DNA of 29,317 nt from JAZKFT01 sp043760535 (GTDB lineage: Bacteria; Bacteroidota; Bacteroidia; Chitinophagales; Chitinophagaceae). The first letter of the stretch is position 1, and each line of letters opens with the position of its first letter. Below the pieces are notes generated by a model. It had not been told where the DNA came from. It was given only the letters and a program-made list of their open reading frames with translations, and did no database searches. A program made the position numbers and the translations under genes. The stretch spans positions 1-29,317 of the forward strand of contig JAYUOV010000254.1 in NCBI GenBank assembly GCA_043760535.1, in the 5' to 3' direction. Positions 6,956 through 16,113 of this stretch are shown here, piece after piece.

Positions 6956-9584
6956 GCGTATTTTTTCATTCACCATTTTGGTATTGTTTTTTGTAACCAG
7001 TTCTTATGCAGCACACTTAAAAGGTGGCTGGATAAAATATACCTATGTAGGCCCGGGAATGGCTGCGGGCACCAGCCAATATAATGTAACAGTGTACCAG
7101 TATCTGGATTGTAACTCCAGCCCAATGCAGGTAGATGCCAGCATTTTTTTATGTGTATTTAATAGCGCAGGCAGCCAAATACAGAAGCTTGATGTAACGC
7201 TTACGGCAACAGAGTTTGTAAGAAAATCTACCTTTCTATGCATTGTTAACCCGCCTGTTATTTGTTACCGTATTGATTCTTACAACACGATTATAGAAGT
7301 ACCAACAGGAGGGCTTGGCTATACGCTGGCTGTTCAGCGTTGCTGCCGTATTGCCGGTATTGTAAATATTCAAAATTCTTCACAGGCAGGGGTTACATAT
7401 TCGGTTAAAATTCCCGGCAACGGAAATAGTACCGAAGATTATAAGAACAGAAGTGCTGTGTATGCACAGGAAGATACAGGTGTAGTTTGCCGTAATAACC
7501 CCTTCACTTTTCCATTTAGGGCTACAGATCCTGATGGCGATTCTTTGAGGTATCGTTTTTCTGATGGTCTTGGAACACCTTCTACCGCTCCCAGACCTGA
7601 CCCTGTTTCAGCCCCTCCTTACCCTGCTTTGGTATATACATCGCCTTTTACGGCGCAGCAGCCTATGGGCACCAGTGTAACTATAAACCCTGCAACAGGC
7701 CTAATAACAGGCATAGCACCAGGCACCACCGGAGATTATGTGGTGGCAGTTATAGTAGATGAATTTCGCAATGGAGAAAAAATAGCCGAAAACAGAAAAG
7801 AGTTGCACATACGTGTGGAAGCATGCGATTTACCAACAGCAAAGCTTGACCCAAAACCTACAACCTGCGATGGTTTTACAGTAAATTTTGCCAATGACGC
7901 CGCCGCTTCGTCTGGCATTATGAGGTATTTCTGGGATTTTGGGGTGGCCGGTGCTACAAACGATACTTCCAGTTTGCCCACACCATCATTTACCTATACC
8001 GATACGGGGGTTTATAATGTAAAACTGGTGATCAATCGTGGCGACCCTTGCAGTGATAGTACCATGCAGCTTTTTCGTGTTTTTCCGGGCTTCTTTCCGG
8101 GTTTCGATTTTGTGGGTGCATGTAAAGGCATCGCCTTTCAGTTTAGAGACACCAGCAAAACCAGATATGGCGTAATAGATAGCTGGCGTTGGAATTTTGG
8201 AGATAATACCAACAATGCCGATACGTCGGTAACAAGAAATCCACAATATAGCTATCCGGATTCGGGTACAAAATCTGTAAGCCTTATTGTTACCAATAGC
8301 AAGGGCTGCATAGATACCGCTTTAGTGGATTTAACCGTTTTGGATAAGCCTGTACTTACAATGGCCTTTAAGGATACATTGATTTGTAGCATTGACACCT
8401 TGCAATTGAGGGCTAGTGGAATGGGTACTTTTACATGGACGCCCACAAACCGCATGATGAATCCCACAAGTGCTACGCCATTGGTATATCCATTAACCAC
8501 AACTACATATAGTGTTCAATTAAACGATAGAACCTGCTTGGCAAATGATACAGTAAGGGTAAATGTGTTGGATTTTATTACCGTAGATGCGGGGCCGGAT
8601 ACGACCATTTGCTTTACCGATGCCGTTACGCTACGGCCCAACAGCCAAGCATTGAATTATGTATGGACACCCATTGTAACCCTAACCAACCCCAACACTA
8701 AAAACCCATCGGCTAAGCCTTTAGCTGTAACTACTAAATATTATGTAACTGCCAACCTTGGCAAATGCCAGGACAGAGATAGCATAACCATTACTACAGC
8801 ACCCTACCCAAAAGCGAATGCTGGTGTAGATACAGGTATTTGTTTTACAGGCAAAGCCAATTTGGTGGGTACGGCTGTTGGTACTATCTATTCTTGGACG
8901 CCTGCTAATCTTGTATCGAAACCTAATTCTTTAACTACAGATGCTTTTCCTAAGGCCGACACCTGGTTTACACTTTCTGTTACCGATGTGTTGGGTTGCC
9001 CCAAGCCTGTGAAAGATTCAGTATTAGTAAGGGTAGTGCCAGAGGTAAAAGTTTTTGCAGGAAATGATACCACTGTTGTTATCGGCCAGCCATTGGTTTT
9101 TCAGGCCACTGCATCTTCTTTTGCCACTATTTACCGATGGTCGCCGGCTACCAACCTTAGTAGTACCACTATTTTACAACCTACGGCTATTATCCCTCCC
9201 GGTTTTTTACCGCCAGGCACCGATACTATTAGTTACAGGCTTACCGCCACCAGCCCCGAAGGCTGTATAGCCAGCGATGTAATTATTTTAAAAATATTTA
9301 AAGTACCACCCACGATTTTTGTACCTAGCGGCTTTACGCCAAATGCCGATGGTAAAAATGATGTGATAAAACCCATATTAGCCGGCATGCAACGCCTCGA
9401 TTTTTTTAGGGTGTATAACCGTTTTGGCCAGTTAGTGTTTCAAACCTCAGTTATAAACAAAGGCTGGGATGGCCGCATAAAAGGCGAACTGCAAGGCTCT
9501 GCCGCATTTGTGTACACCGCACAGGCAGCGGATTTCAATGGTGTTACGGTAAAAGGGAATGGCATGTTTACTTTGATAAGATAA
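6948..9584 (+). CDS. T9SS type B exported surface protein with PKD and Ig-like repeats
   Basis: The 878-residue protein starts at a TTG (6948), the only plausible start, giving MSKRIFSFTILVLFFVTSSYAA, a clear signal peptide. The N-terminal region is Cys-containing and beta-rich. PKD-like domains follow at ~295-470 (WDFG, SFTYTDTGVYNVKLV; WRWNFGDN, YSYPDSGTKSVSLIV). Then come several Ig-like units with recurring DTTICF and W[TS]P motifs (~475-790). The last ~85 residues (PSGFTPNADGKNDVIKP, FRVYNRFGQLVFQT, GWDGRIKGE) are the gliding-motility-associated/CHU_C type B sorting domain. This directs export by the type IX system and attachment or release at the cell surface. A role as adhesin or structural surface protein is inferred. 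It overlaps the upstream hydrolase gene by 8 nt. Confidence 0.9.
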   Translation: MSKRIFSFTILVLFFVTSSYAAHLKGGWIKYTYVGPGMAAGTSQYNVTVYQYLDCNSSPMQVDASIFLCVFNSAGSQIQKLDVTLTATEFVRKSTFLCIVNPPVICYRIDSYNTIIEVPTGGLGYTLAVQRCCRIAGIVNIQNSSQAGVTYSVKIPGNGNSTEDYKNRSAVYAQEDTGVVCRNNPFTFPFRATDPDGDSLRYRFSDGLGTPSTAPRPDPVSAPPYPALVYTSPFTAQQPMGTSVTINPATGLITGIAPGTTGDYVVAVIVDEFRNGEKIAENRKELHIRVEACDLPTAKLDPKPTTCDGFTVNFANDAAASSGIMRYFWDFGVAGATNDTSSLPTPSFTYTDTGVYNVKLVINRGDPCSDSTMQLFRVFPGFFPGFDFVGACKGIAFQFRDTSKTRYGVIDSWRWNFGDNTNNADTSVTRNPQYSYPDSGTKSVSLIVTNSKGCIDTALVDLTVLDKPVLTMAFKDTLICSIDTLQLRASGMGTFTWTPTNRMMNPTSATPLVYPLTTTTYSVQLNDRTCLANDTVRVNVLDFITVDAGPDTTICFTDAVTLRPNSQALNYVWTPIVTLTNPNTKNPSAKPLAVTTKYYVTANLGKCQDRDSITITTAPYPKANAGVDTGICFTGKANLVGTAVGTIYSWTPANLVSKPNSLTTDAFPKADTWFTLSVTDVLGCPKPVKDSVLVRVVPEVKVFAGNDTTVVIGQPLVFQATASSFATIYRWSPATNLSSTTILQPTAIIPPGFLPPGTDTISYRLTATSPEGCIASDVIILKIFKVPPTIFVPSGFTPNADGKNDVIKPILAGMQRLDFFRVYNRFGQLVFQTSVINKGWDGRIKGELQGSAAFVYTAQAADFNGVTVKGNGMFTLIR

Positions 9585-9941
9585 GTGGCTTTTTTTCTTT
9601 ATATGCTCCGTGGTAAATCATTGGGTTATGAGTAAATGGTAAATCTTAGTGATAGCAATATTTTCAATTTATTTATTGAGTAATAACGGTAAATTCATTT
9701 TATTGATTCTTTAATTTTTTAAAACTTACTAAGTTAAAATGCAGCACTTTTTAAAAGCAATTATGAAAACGCTTTTACAGCAGCGGCGTAACGAAAAATT
9801 GCAGAATTCGGCTTTTAAAAAATCAAACTACTTTGTATAGATCATTCCTGCAAGAAAGGGGTATGCTAAAGTAAGTATTAGAAAAGTTTACAAATGACTA
9901 CTGACCCAATGACCTAATAATCATTTACCTATTTTTACCCC
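9585..9941. other. Intergenic region upstream of ruvB
   Basis: This is 357 bp of AT-rich sequence between the surface-protein gene and ruvB. A 33-codon frame at 9739-9840 (MQHFLKAIMKTLLQQRRNEK at its start) is the only open frame worth noting, and it has no supporting evidence. A TACTTTG-like hexamer at ~9829-9835 is one base short of the -7 consensus. No strong hairpin is visible. Confidence 0.5.
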
Positions 9942-10976
9942 ATGGCTAACCCCAATTTAAATACCGACGATACCAAACTCACCCCGGCCGATAAGGAATT
10001 TGAAAACAATATCCGGCCGCAGCAGATGGACGATTTTAGCGGACAGCCGCAGATTATTGAGAACCTTTCCATTTTTATAAAAGCCGCCAAAATACGTGGC
10101 GAAGCATTGGATCATGTATTGTTTCATGGCCCGCCAGGTTTGGGTAAAACCACCCTTAGCCGCATTGTGGCCAATGAGCTTGGTGTAAATATTAAAGAAA
10201 CCAGCGGCCCGGTGATAGAAAAGCCCGGCGACCTTGCAGGCCTGCTCACCAGCCTTGAAGCCAACGATGTATTGTTTATAGATGAAATACACCGCCTTAG
10301 TACCGTAGTAGAAGAGTACCTCTACAGTGCTATGGAAGATTACCGCATTGATATTATGATAGACACCGGGCCCAATGCCCGGAGCATACAAATAAACCTC
10401 AACCAGTTTACGCTAATAGGAGCTACAACTCGTAGCGGTTTGTTAACGGCACCATTGCTCAGCCGCTTCGCCATTAAAAACCGGCTGGAATATTACAATG
10501 CGGCCACCCTGCACAAAATTATTTTAAGGGCATCGGCCATTTTAAATATGCCCATTACCGATGATGCTGCTAAAGAAATAGCAGGCCGCAGCCGTGGTAC
10601 ACCCCGCATAGCCAACGGCCTGCTGCGGCGGGTACGTGATTTTGCACAAGTGCTGAACGATAGCCAGATAGATATCGGTATTACCCAACATGCACTCAAA
10701 GCCCTGAACGTGGATGAATACGGCCTTGATGATATGGACAACCGCATCTTGCTAGCCATTATAGAAAAGTTTAAAGGCGGGCCGGTGGGTATTACTACCA
10801 TTGCCACAGCCGTAGGCGAAGAGGCCGGAACGATAGAAGAAGTGTACGAACCGTTTTTAATACAGGAAGGCTTTTTACAACGAACTCCCCGTGGCCGTGA
10901 AGTAACCGCCAAGGCATACGCACATTTAGGTAAAAAAAGACCAGGTATGGCAGCAGACGGGTTGTTATTTTCATAA
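9942..10976 (+). CDS. ruvB: Holliday junction branch-migration ATPase RuvB
   Basis: RuvB is the hexameric AAA+ motor that, with RuvA, drives branch migration of Holliday junctions in the cytosol. The 344-residue length is standard. It has Walker A GPPGLGKTT (63-71), Walker B LFIDEIHRL (DE at 114-115), the IGATTRSGLL sensor region, the GTPRIANGLLRRVRDFAQ block and the C-terminal winged-helix domain ending FLQRTPRGREVTAKAYAHLG. The ATG at 9942 fits. It is convergent with the response regulator gene, and a bidirectional hairpin separates the two. ruvA and ruvC are not in the window. Confidence 0.97.
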   Translation: MANPNLNTDDTKLTPADKEFENNIRPQQMDDFSGQPQIIENLSIFIKAAKIRGEALDHVLFHGPPGLGKTTLSRIVANELGVNIKETSGPVIEKPGDLAGLLTSLEANDVLFIDEIHRLSTVVEEYLYSAMEDYRIDIMIDTGPNARSIQINLNQFTLIGATTRSGLLTAPLLSRFAIKNRLEYYNAATLHKIILRASAILNMPITDDAAKEIAGRSRGTPRIANGLLRRVRDFAQVLNDSQIDIGITQHALKALNVDEYGLDDMDNRILLAIIEKFKGGPVGITTIATAVGEEAGTIEEVYEPFLIQEGFLQRTPRGREVTAKAYAHLGKKRPGMAADGLLFS

Positions 10977-11020
10977 AAAAAACCGGTGACTACTACGAGT
11001 CACCGGCTTTGATTTTTTAT
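10977..11020. terminator. Bidirectional terminator between ruvB and the OmpR-type regulator
   Basis: Perfect 8-bp arms ccggtgac (10983-10990) and gtcaccgg (10999-11006) enclose an 8-nt loop. An A-run lies before and a T-rich run after, so the structure can stop transcription on both strands. It lies exactly between the stop codons of two convergent genes. Confidence 0.88.
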
Positions 11021-11028
11021 ACCATTTT

Positions 11029-11739
11029 TTAAGCTGCCGGCTCTCCAGCCGCCACCAGCCTAAACCCATTGCCATGAATGTTTACAATCTCTAGGCTATT
11101 ATCTTCTTTTAGGTATTTACGCAGTTTGGCTATGTACACATCCATACTGCGACCATTGAAATACGTATCGCTGCCCCATATTTTTTTCAATGCTTTTTCA
11201 CGGGGAAGCAGGTCATTTTTATGTTCGGCCAGCATTTTTAGTAGCTCGTTTTCTTTAGGGCTTAGGGTTTGTGTTTTACCATCGGCCATCAGTTCACGTA
11301 GTTTGGGGTTAAAATGAAATTTACCCAAATCGAACTGCATGTTATCCGATTCACGGTTCAATTCTTCATTGCGTTTTAAAATGGCTTTTATTTTAAGCAG
11401 CAATACTTCGCTATCAAAAGGCTTGGTAATGTAATCATCGGCACCCAGTTTGTAGCCTTGTATAATATCGTCTTTCATGGTTTTGGCACTTAGAAAAAAT
11501 AGTGGAATGTCTGGATCTATATCCCTTATTTCTTCGGCTAGTGTAAAGCCATCCATGTTAGGCATCATCACATCTAGCAGGCAGATGTCGAATTTTTCTC
11601 TTTGAAAGGCGGCTAGCCCAAGGCGGCCATCTCTTTCTAGGGTTACTTCGTAATCGCTTAGTTCCAAGTAATTTTTTAATACCATACCTAGGTTGGTATC
11701 GTCTTCGCAAAGAAGAATTTTGCTATTTTTTGTTTCCAT
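11029..11739 (-). CDS. OmpR/PhoB-family response regulator (RprY-like)
   Basis: This is a DNA-binding response regulator of 236 residues from the ATG at 11739; a 12-codon upstream extension looks non-coding. The receiver domain holds the acidic pocket EDD, the phospho-acceptor Asp in CLLDVMMPNMDG, the Thr/Ser switch in LSAK and the Lys in ITKPFD. A linker precedes a C-terminal winged helix (~137-228) with LSPKENELLKMLAEHKNDLLPREKAL and the SMDVYIAKLRKYL recognition helix. The protein resembles Bacteroidota RprY in length and motifs. No histidine kinase gene is adjacent (the next ~400 bp upstream are non-coding), so its partner is encoded elsewhere. It ends just before the shared terminator with ruvB. 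Confidence 0.9.
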   Translation of the reverse strand: METKNSKILLCEDDTNLGMVLKNYLELSDYEVTLERDGRLGLAAFQREKFDICLLDVMMPNMDGFTLAEEIRDIDPDIPLFFLSAKTMKDDIIQGYKLGADDYITKPFDSEVLLLKIKAILKRNEELNRESDNMQFDLGKFHFNPKLRELMADGKTQTLSPKENELLKMLAEHKNDLLPREKALKKIWGSDTYFNGRSMDVYIAKLRKYLKEDNSLEIVNIHGNGFRLVAAGEPAA

Positions 11740-12136
11740 AATGGTTGGTTGTTTATGTTTTAAATATACTAGCAAAGGGCAACATACAACTCATAGGGTT
11801 AAGAAAATTATAAAGGTTTATTCGGCGGGTATGCAGGTAGCAGCTTATTGCTTTATTTTTTTGCGAAGCACCATTAAAATTCGTGTATTTACTATTCTTC
11901 TAAAATTTTTATGAGGCATAAAAATCTGTAATAATAAAAGAACAATTTTTGTAACCCATTAAAAAAACACTTAGAACCCTGTATTAGAAAATAGAAAATT
12001 GATGATTAACTATTGTGTTTTAAAATAACACTAGGCAAAAGCCATTGCCCGCAAATTTTTATTTACTGTAGAAAATTTTACAAGCAATTTTAACGCAGTA
12101 TAATACGGTAGCCATTAAACGAATAACGATTATCAA
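11740..12136. other. AT-rich intergenic region between two response-regulator genes
   Basis: About 400 bp without a supportable gene. It contains the promoter region of the OmpR-type regulator and the 3' flank of the broken LytTR regulator. Short weak inverted repeats are present (for example gtgtt/aacac near 12017-12033), but none has terminator quality. Confidence 0.5.
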
Positions 12137-12883
12137 CTATTTTCCTTCCAAAATTGCCAGCACCGCTTCCTTTTTCCGTTGCGATACGGGGATGGAATGG
12201 CCGCCTTCGAGTACAAGTGCGCCACCATCGGTTTTATCGTACATGGTAATGCAGCGGGGATTGGCAAGGTAGCTGTGGTGGGTTCTTATAAAGCCCAAAG
12301 GTTCTAATATAAATTCATATTCCTTTAAATTTTTAGATACCAAAATTGGGCTGTGGCCGTTAAGGTGAAAACGGGTGTAGGTACCTTCGCTTTCGCAAAA
12401 AAGGATATCGTTTACCTTAATGTAATACACGTTGTCAATGTCTTTAAGCACAATTCTTTTTTCCTGTTCCTGCCGGCCATGTACCTGCTGCAGCAGAAAT
12501 TCTATTTGCTTGCCCAGGCTTTTATGGTGTATTTGTGTAGCGGCTTTTTGAATGCTGTTTTGCAGCACTTCAGGGTCAACTGGTTTTAGCAAATAGTCGA
12601 TGGCACTAAATCTAAAAGCGTTAATAGCGTATTAGTTATGAGCCGTTACAAAAATGAGCTGAAAGCCAGGATTGCTTACCTGCTGAATTAAATCAAAGCC
12701 AGTGCCATCGTCCATTTCCACATCCAGCAATAAGATGTCTGGCTGAAAAATGCGAATCATGTCCAGCCCGTTTTGTACACCGGTGGCCTCTTCTATTTGT
12801 TTTATTTCGGGGCAAAAAGCTTGTAGTAAAGCTTTTAAGCCGGCACGGAGATTAGGTTCATTATCGGTAATAAGGACTTTCAT
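12137..12883 (-). pseudogene. LytTR-type response regulator interrupted by one in-frame stop codon
   Basis: A complete 248-codon LytR/AlgR-type regulator lies in one frame, with TAA at 12632-12634 as codon 84. The N-terminal part (12632-12883) is a receiver with D7 in the acidic pocket, the phospho-acceptor Asp in LLLDVEM and the FVTAH switch. After the stop the same frame continues YAINAFRFSAIDYLLKPVDPEVL, supplying the receiver Lys. A LytTR DNA-binding domain follows (KVNDILFCESEGTYTRFHL ... FIRTHHSYLANP ... IPVSQRKK). In relatives the residue after HN is commonly Glu, so GAA-to-TAA (one substitution) is the simplest explanation. No frameshift is needed. The truncated first product (83 aa) would lack the DNA-binding domain; the second part could only start at an internal codon such as TTG at 12592. 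No LytS-type kinase is adjacent. Confidence 0.85.
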
Positions 12884-13055
12884 GGTAATGGTATGCTGTA
12901 AATGTAAAGTAAGTGTGGGCTGCTTATCAATGCGTTATTTAATTCCGCATAGTTATGCTTCATTTTTTCGCAGTTATATATTAGATAGTAGCATTTACAC
13001 ATCTTACCATGTAAGGCTGTGTGCAATAAATAGTTTTAAGTTCAAATTTAAAATT

Positions 13056-14630
13056 ATGAAACAGATATTGGCGTTGCTCCTCGGCCTTTTCGTTATTACA
13101 ACTGTACAAGCCCAGTTAGGCAAACTAAAAGACCTTAAAAAGAAAGTGGAAAAATCCGCTACTGATGCCGGTGAATTAAAAGGTGAAAAAAAAGCAACAA
13201 AGACCGAAGAAATTACTCCTGAAAAAACGGAAACACCAGCCACTAAAACCACGTCGGAAACAAAAAGCCCGGCCAGTACAAACGGTTCATCTTCAAATGG
13301 TAATTCAAGAAGCAGGGAGAGCAAAATGGCTGCAGCCAATGCAGCCCCCACAAGCGATGCATCGGACCCAGGCAAGTATATTTACGACCAATGGAAACAG
13401 TATTCGAAAATCTACGAATCCCAGGAAACGATGCGCCAATCATCCCGCAGCAGCAGTACCCCAATACCGGTGCCCGGTAAACAATATTTAGAGGTGGCAA
13501 CTGCATTTCCTATGCAAAAAGTAAAAGAGGTATTAGCCAATAAAGACCAGTTTAAAAGTGGGGCAGTTACTTATGCTAAATGGATGACCGATGGATTGGC
13601 TGATTACGAAAACTACATTGTTAATTCTGGCATCTTAACCCATGCCAACGAATTAGCAGGATTGAGTTACGAAGCCATGAAACAAAAAAATGAAGTAAAA
13701 GCCACCGAACTTGCAGAAAATGCACAGGGCTATTGCAAAGGCGTGTTGGTGCTATCTCCCAATAATGAAAAGGCAAAACAAATTTTAGCTTTTGCCGATA
13801 AGGCATACAATAATGCAACTGCATCTTTAGCCAAAGCAAGTGGCAGCCCTTTACATGCTAAAAATGTAAACAAGATAGTATGGAGTACAAAGAAACTTCT
13901 TGCCGGCCCACAATCTGAAACGGATATTGCCAGTAGTTTTAGAGCCGGCGAAACCATTTATGGCACTGCATTTTTAAGTGCTAAACTAATAGACAGGATG
14001 CGGGAAGATGGCACCAAACTATACCTTGAAATTAAGATGGATGGAAAAAAGATTCACTACTACGAACCGTATATTGGAGTAACACCAGAAATGAAACAAA
14101 AAGCTTATGTGCAATTTGCCGTGGTGCCAGCCATTACCGACGACTTGAGCCAAGAAGTAAAAGACTACAACAAAACCCTTTTGGAATTTAATCAAACAAT
14201 GGCAGGCAAAGGCCCCTTGAGTTACAAAATAACCATGAGTTTTGAGTTTGGTAAAACGGATGAAAAGGTGGAAGGCAGTTTTGATTACGATATATCGGGC
14301 GGCACTACTCAAAACGAAAAGCTAGTAAGTAAACTATCCGATTTGTTAGCAGCTGGTGTGGTACTACCACCAGCAGCCATGAAGAATGCAGCAATGGAAA
14401 CAAAGATGACAGCAGGAGCAAACCAGTATGCAACCAAGGGTGAAAAATATGCCAATTGCCGCATCCTTACTGCCAACTGGAAAGTGAATAAAAACAACCT
14501 GGGCATTATAACCGACCGTACCATTATGGCTGCATTTGTAGCCACATATCCCGATGGGCATTGCGAACTGGTTCGAAAAATATTTATACAAGACTATGCT
14601 GGTGGCGGCAGTTACAGCAGCGGCTTATGA
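13056..14630 (+). CDS. Secreted protein of unknown function
   Basis: A 524-residue protein from the ATG at 13056; the open frame extends 102 codons further upstream, but that part overlaps the divergent regulator and has no protein-like character. Residues 1-20 (MKQILALLLGLFVITTVQAQ) form a clear signal peptide. Residues ~22-105 are Lys/Glu/Thr/Ser-rich low complexity, probably a disordered linker. The rest appears folded: a helical Ala/Lys-rich middle (~150-260), then a beta-rich region with alternating charged strands and the C-terminal ANCRILTANWKVNKN, GIITDRTIMAAFVATYPDGHCELVRKIFIQDY. I do not recognise the family. A small lipoprotein gene follows on the same strand 130 nt downstream, so the pair may be co-expressed in the cell envelope. 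Confidence 0.75.
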   Translation: MKQILALLLGLFVITTVQAQLGKLKDLKKKVEKSATDAGELKGEKKATKTEEITPEKTETPATKTTSETKSPASTNGSSSNGNSRSRESKMAAANAAPTSDASDPGKYIYDQWKQYSKIYESQETMRQSSRSSSTPIPVPGKQYLEVATAFPMQKVKEVLANKDQFKSGAVTYAKWMTDGLADYENYIVNSGILTHANELAGLSYEAMKQKNEVKATELAENAQGYCKGVLVLSPNNEKAKQILAFADKAYNNATASLAKASGSPLHAKNVNKIVWSTKKLLAGPQSETDIASSFRAGETIYGTAFLSAKLIDRMREDGTKLYLEIKMDGKKIHYYEPYIGVTPEMKQKAYVQFAVVPAITDDLSQEVKDYNKTLLEFNQTMAGKGPLSYKITMSFEFGKTDEKVEGSFDYDISGGTTQNEKLVSKLSDLLAAGVVLPPAAMKNAAMETKMTAGANQYATKGEKYANCRILTANWKVNKNNLGIITDRTIMAAFVATYPDGHCELVRKIFIQDYAGGGSYSSGL

Positions 14631-14760
14631 ATGGTAGATGATGCCTTTGGAGCCAAACGAATGGTGTGTGCCAATGCTGCTAAGTAGTAAGAAAACAAAT
14701 GGCGGTTACACAACGCTTTCTGCCACATTTTTAACCAATAAAACAACCAAAAAACAACAG

Positions 14761-15183
14761 ATGAAAAGTAAAATGATTTTAATTTATGCTATTGGCGGCA
14801 TGGCTTTTATGGGATGCAAAAGTTCCAATACAGAAACAATTGCAACCGACATGTGCGGCTGCTTTAACATGCTTAAAGATTCTTTGCCTAAAGATGGATT
14901 GCAGGTGTTTGAAAAAGCTGCCGCCTCGGCTACACCTAAGGAAACTTTTGCTGCAGAAATAAAGAAGCTTCCAATTGAAAGTGCCTTAAAAGTTAATGCC
15001 GCTTTAACATCTACAGGTAACACATCCTCACCCATTAACGCTTGCCTAAATAAGCTAGATGAAAAATACAAAACACCGCCAGGCTCCGAGCAGCAAATGG
15101 CCCAAAAATTAATAGACGCACTAAAAGATAAAAAGGACTGTGATATAATGCTGGCCCTTATGCGGATGAACCAAAATAAATAA
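14761..15183 (+). CDS. Small putative lipoprotein of unknown function
   Basis: 140 residues from the ATG at 14761. The N terminus MKSKMILIYAIGGMAFMGCKSS has a lipobox-like end (FMGC), so lipidation at C19 and anchoring in the envelope are likely. The mature part is helical and contains CGCFNMLKDSLPKDG, a later INACLNKLDEKYKTPPGSEQQMAQKL and a terminal KDCDIMLALMRMNQNK; these Cys residues could form disulfides. An in-frame upstream start at 14638 would add 41 residues that bury the signal peptide, so I reject it. It follows the unknown secreted protein and is closed by a strong terminator ~105 nt downstream. Confidence 0.75.
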   Translation: MKSKMILIYAIGGMAFMGCKSSNTETIATDMCGCFNMLKDSLPKDGLQVFEKAAASATPKETFAAEIKKLPIESALKVNAALTSTGNTSSPINACLNKLDEKYKTPPGSEQQMAQKLIDALKDKKDCDIMLALMRMNQNK

Positions 15184-15288
15184 TAAACCACACGCATTTA
15201 AAACCGAACAAGTACATGTATAGCATCATACTACACACATAAAAAACAGATAGTATGTTTACTACCACACAGGGTCATTGTTTATCAG

Positions 15289-15321
15289 GTAATCCCGCTT
15301 TTTAAGTGGGGTTACTTTTTT
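15289..15321 (+). terminator. Rho-independent terminator after the lipoprotein gene
   Basis: A 12-bp stem (gtaatcccgctt against aagtggggttac, with two G-U pairs) and a 3-nt TTT loop are followed at once by TTTTTT. It closes the 13056-15183 transcription unit. Confidence 0.88.
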
Positions 15322-15495
15322 ATACATCTTTAAATTACATCTATATTTTTTCTACTATAAAATATAGGAAATCCATTGCACAAAAATTAAAACCTGATCT
15401 TACTTTTTTTAACCATAACTATATTTACTTACCGCTGATTACGCCATAGTTATCAATAAATAATGTGGGTACAGGTTATAGGTAATGCCGGCAGG

Positions 15496-15503
15496 TATAT
15501 TTG
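15496..15503 (+). promoter_or_regulatory. Candidate -7 element upstream of the ftsB-like gene
   Basis: TATATTTG matches TAnnTTTG and would give a leader of about 150 nt to the ATG at 15658. No TTTG is found at the -33 position. Confidence 0.35.
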
Positions 15504-15657
15504 TAGCATTACAGGGTACATGTGGAGAAATACTACAATGTAATTGATATTTTAAAACTAAAGCGTATCATTTATCTAAACCATGTTAATTTGTGGAAAA
15601 TAAGCTAACAAACAATAACGGAAGCTTACCGACCTTTATACCAATAATATTGTACCC

Positions 15658-15939
15658 ATGAAATACATCCTCACCTTTTTTAAAAGTAAATACCTGATAG
15701 CTGTTGCTGCGTTTGGCGTTTGGCTTTTTTTCTTTGATAAAAACGATGTGCCATCGCAAATAAGCCGCAGGCAGCAGGAAAAAGAATTAGACGAAAAAAT
15801 ACTATACTATCAAAAGCAGATAAAGGAAACCAGTACCGAACTAAATAACCTGCAAAGCGACCCGGCAGCACTTGAAAAATATGCCCGGGAAAAGTATTTT
15901 ATGAAACGGGATAATGAAGAGGTTTTTATTATTGAGTGA
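15658..15939 (+). CDS. FtsB/DivIC-family septum formation protein
   Basis: This 93-residue bitopic membrane protein has a short cytosolic N terminus, one transmembrane helix (~11-27, LIAVAAFGVWLFFF), a coiled coil (~35-68) and the family's conserved end (DPAALEKYAREKYFMKRDNEEVFIIE). FtsB/DivIC proteins form a complex with FtsL and FtsQ/DivIB partners in the division machinery. In Bacteroidota the gene is often annotated as 'septum formation initiator'. Size and layout are typical. The ATG at 15658 is the natural start. It precedes a small unknown gene and nth on the same strand, though the 174-nt gap argues against tight coupling. Confidence 0.85.
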   Translation: MKYILTFFKSKYLIAVAAFGVWLFFFDKNDVPSQISRRQQEKELDEKILYYQKQIKETSTELNNLQSDPAALEKYAREKYFMKRDNEEVFIIE

Positions 15940-16113
15940 TGGTTTTTAAAAGTTTATAGTTTAGAAATTGACTACCGTTTACGCGTTTAGGTTTCAAGCA
16001 ATCTTTACCCACTACTTTTTTAACCAAAAAATCTTTTCTCTTTAGTGCAATAAGGCTTGCGCCGGTTCGTTTATATCTGCATATTTTACATCTATAACTG
16101 CTACAAATTGCCT

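Larger units (their letters stand above)
15184..15657. other. Intergenic region upstream of the ftsB-like gene
   Basis: 474 bp without a gene I can support. It holds the terminator at 15289-15321 and a candidate promoter element at 15496-15503. A ~150-nt potential leader precedes the FtsB-like gene and contains attaca/tgtaat arms around 15508-15544. Confidence 0.55.

Noticed and set aside
9739..9840. 33-codon frame in the region before ruvB
   Set aside because: Basic and short but with no other evidence; noted within the intergenic entry rather than called as a gene.
12750..13055. In-frame 102-codon extension upstream of the secreted-protein gene
   Set aside because: It overlaps the divergent LytTR regulator on the opposite strand, and the signal peptide at 13056 marks the true start.
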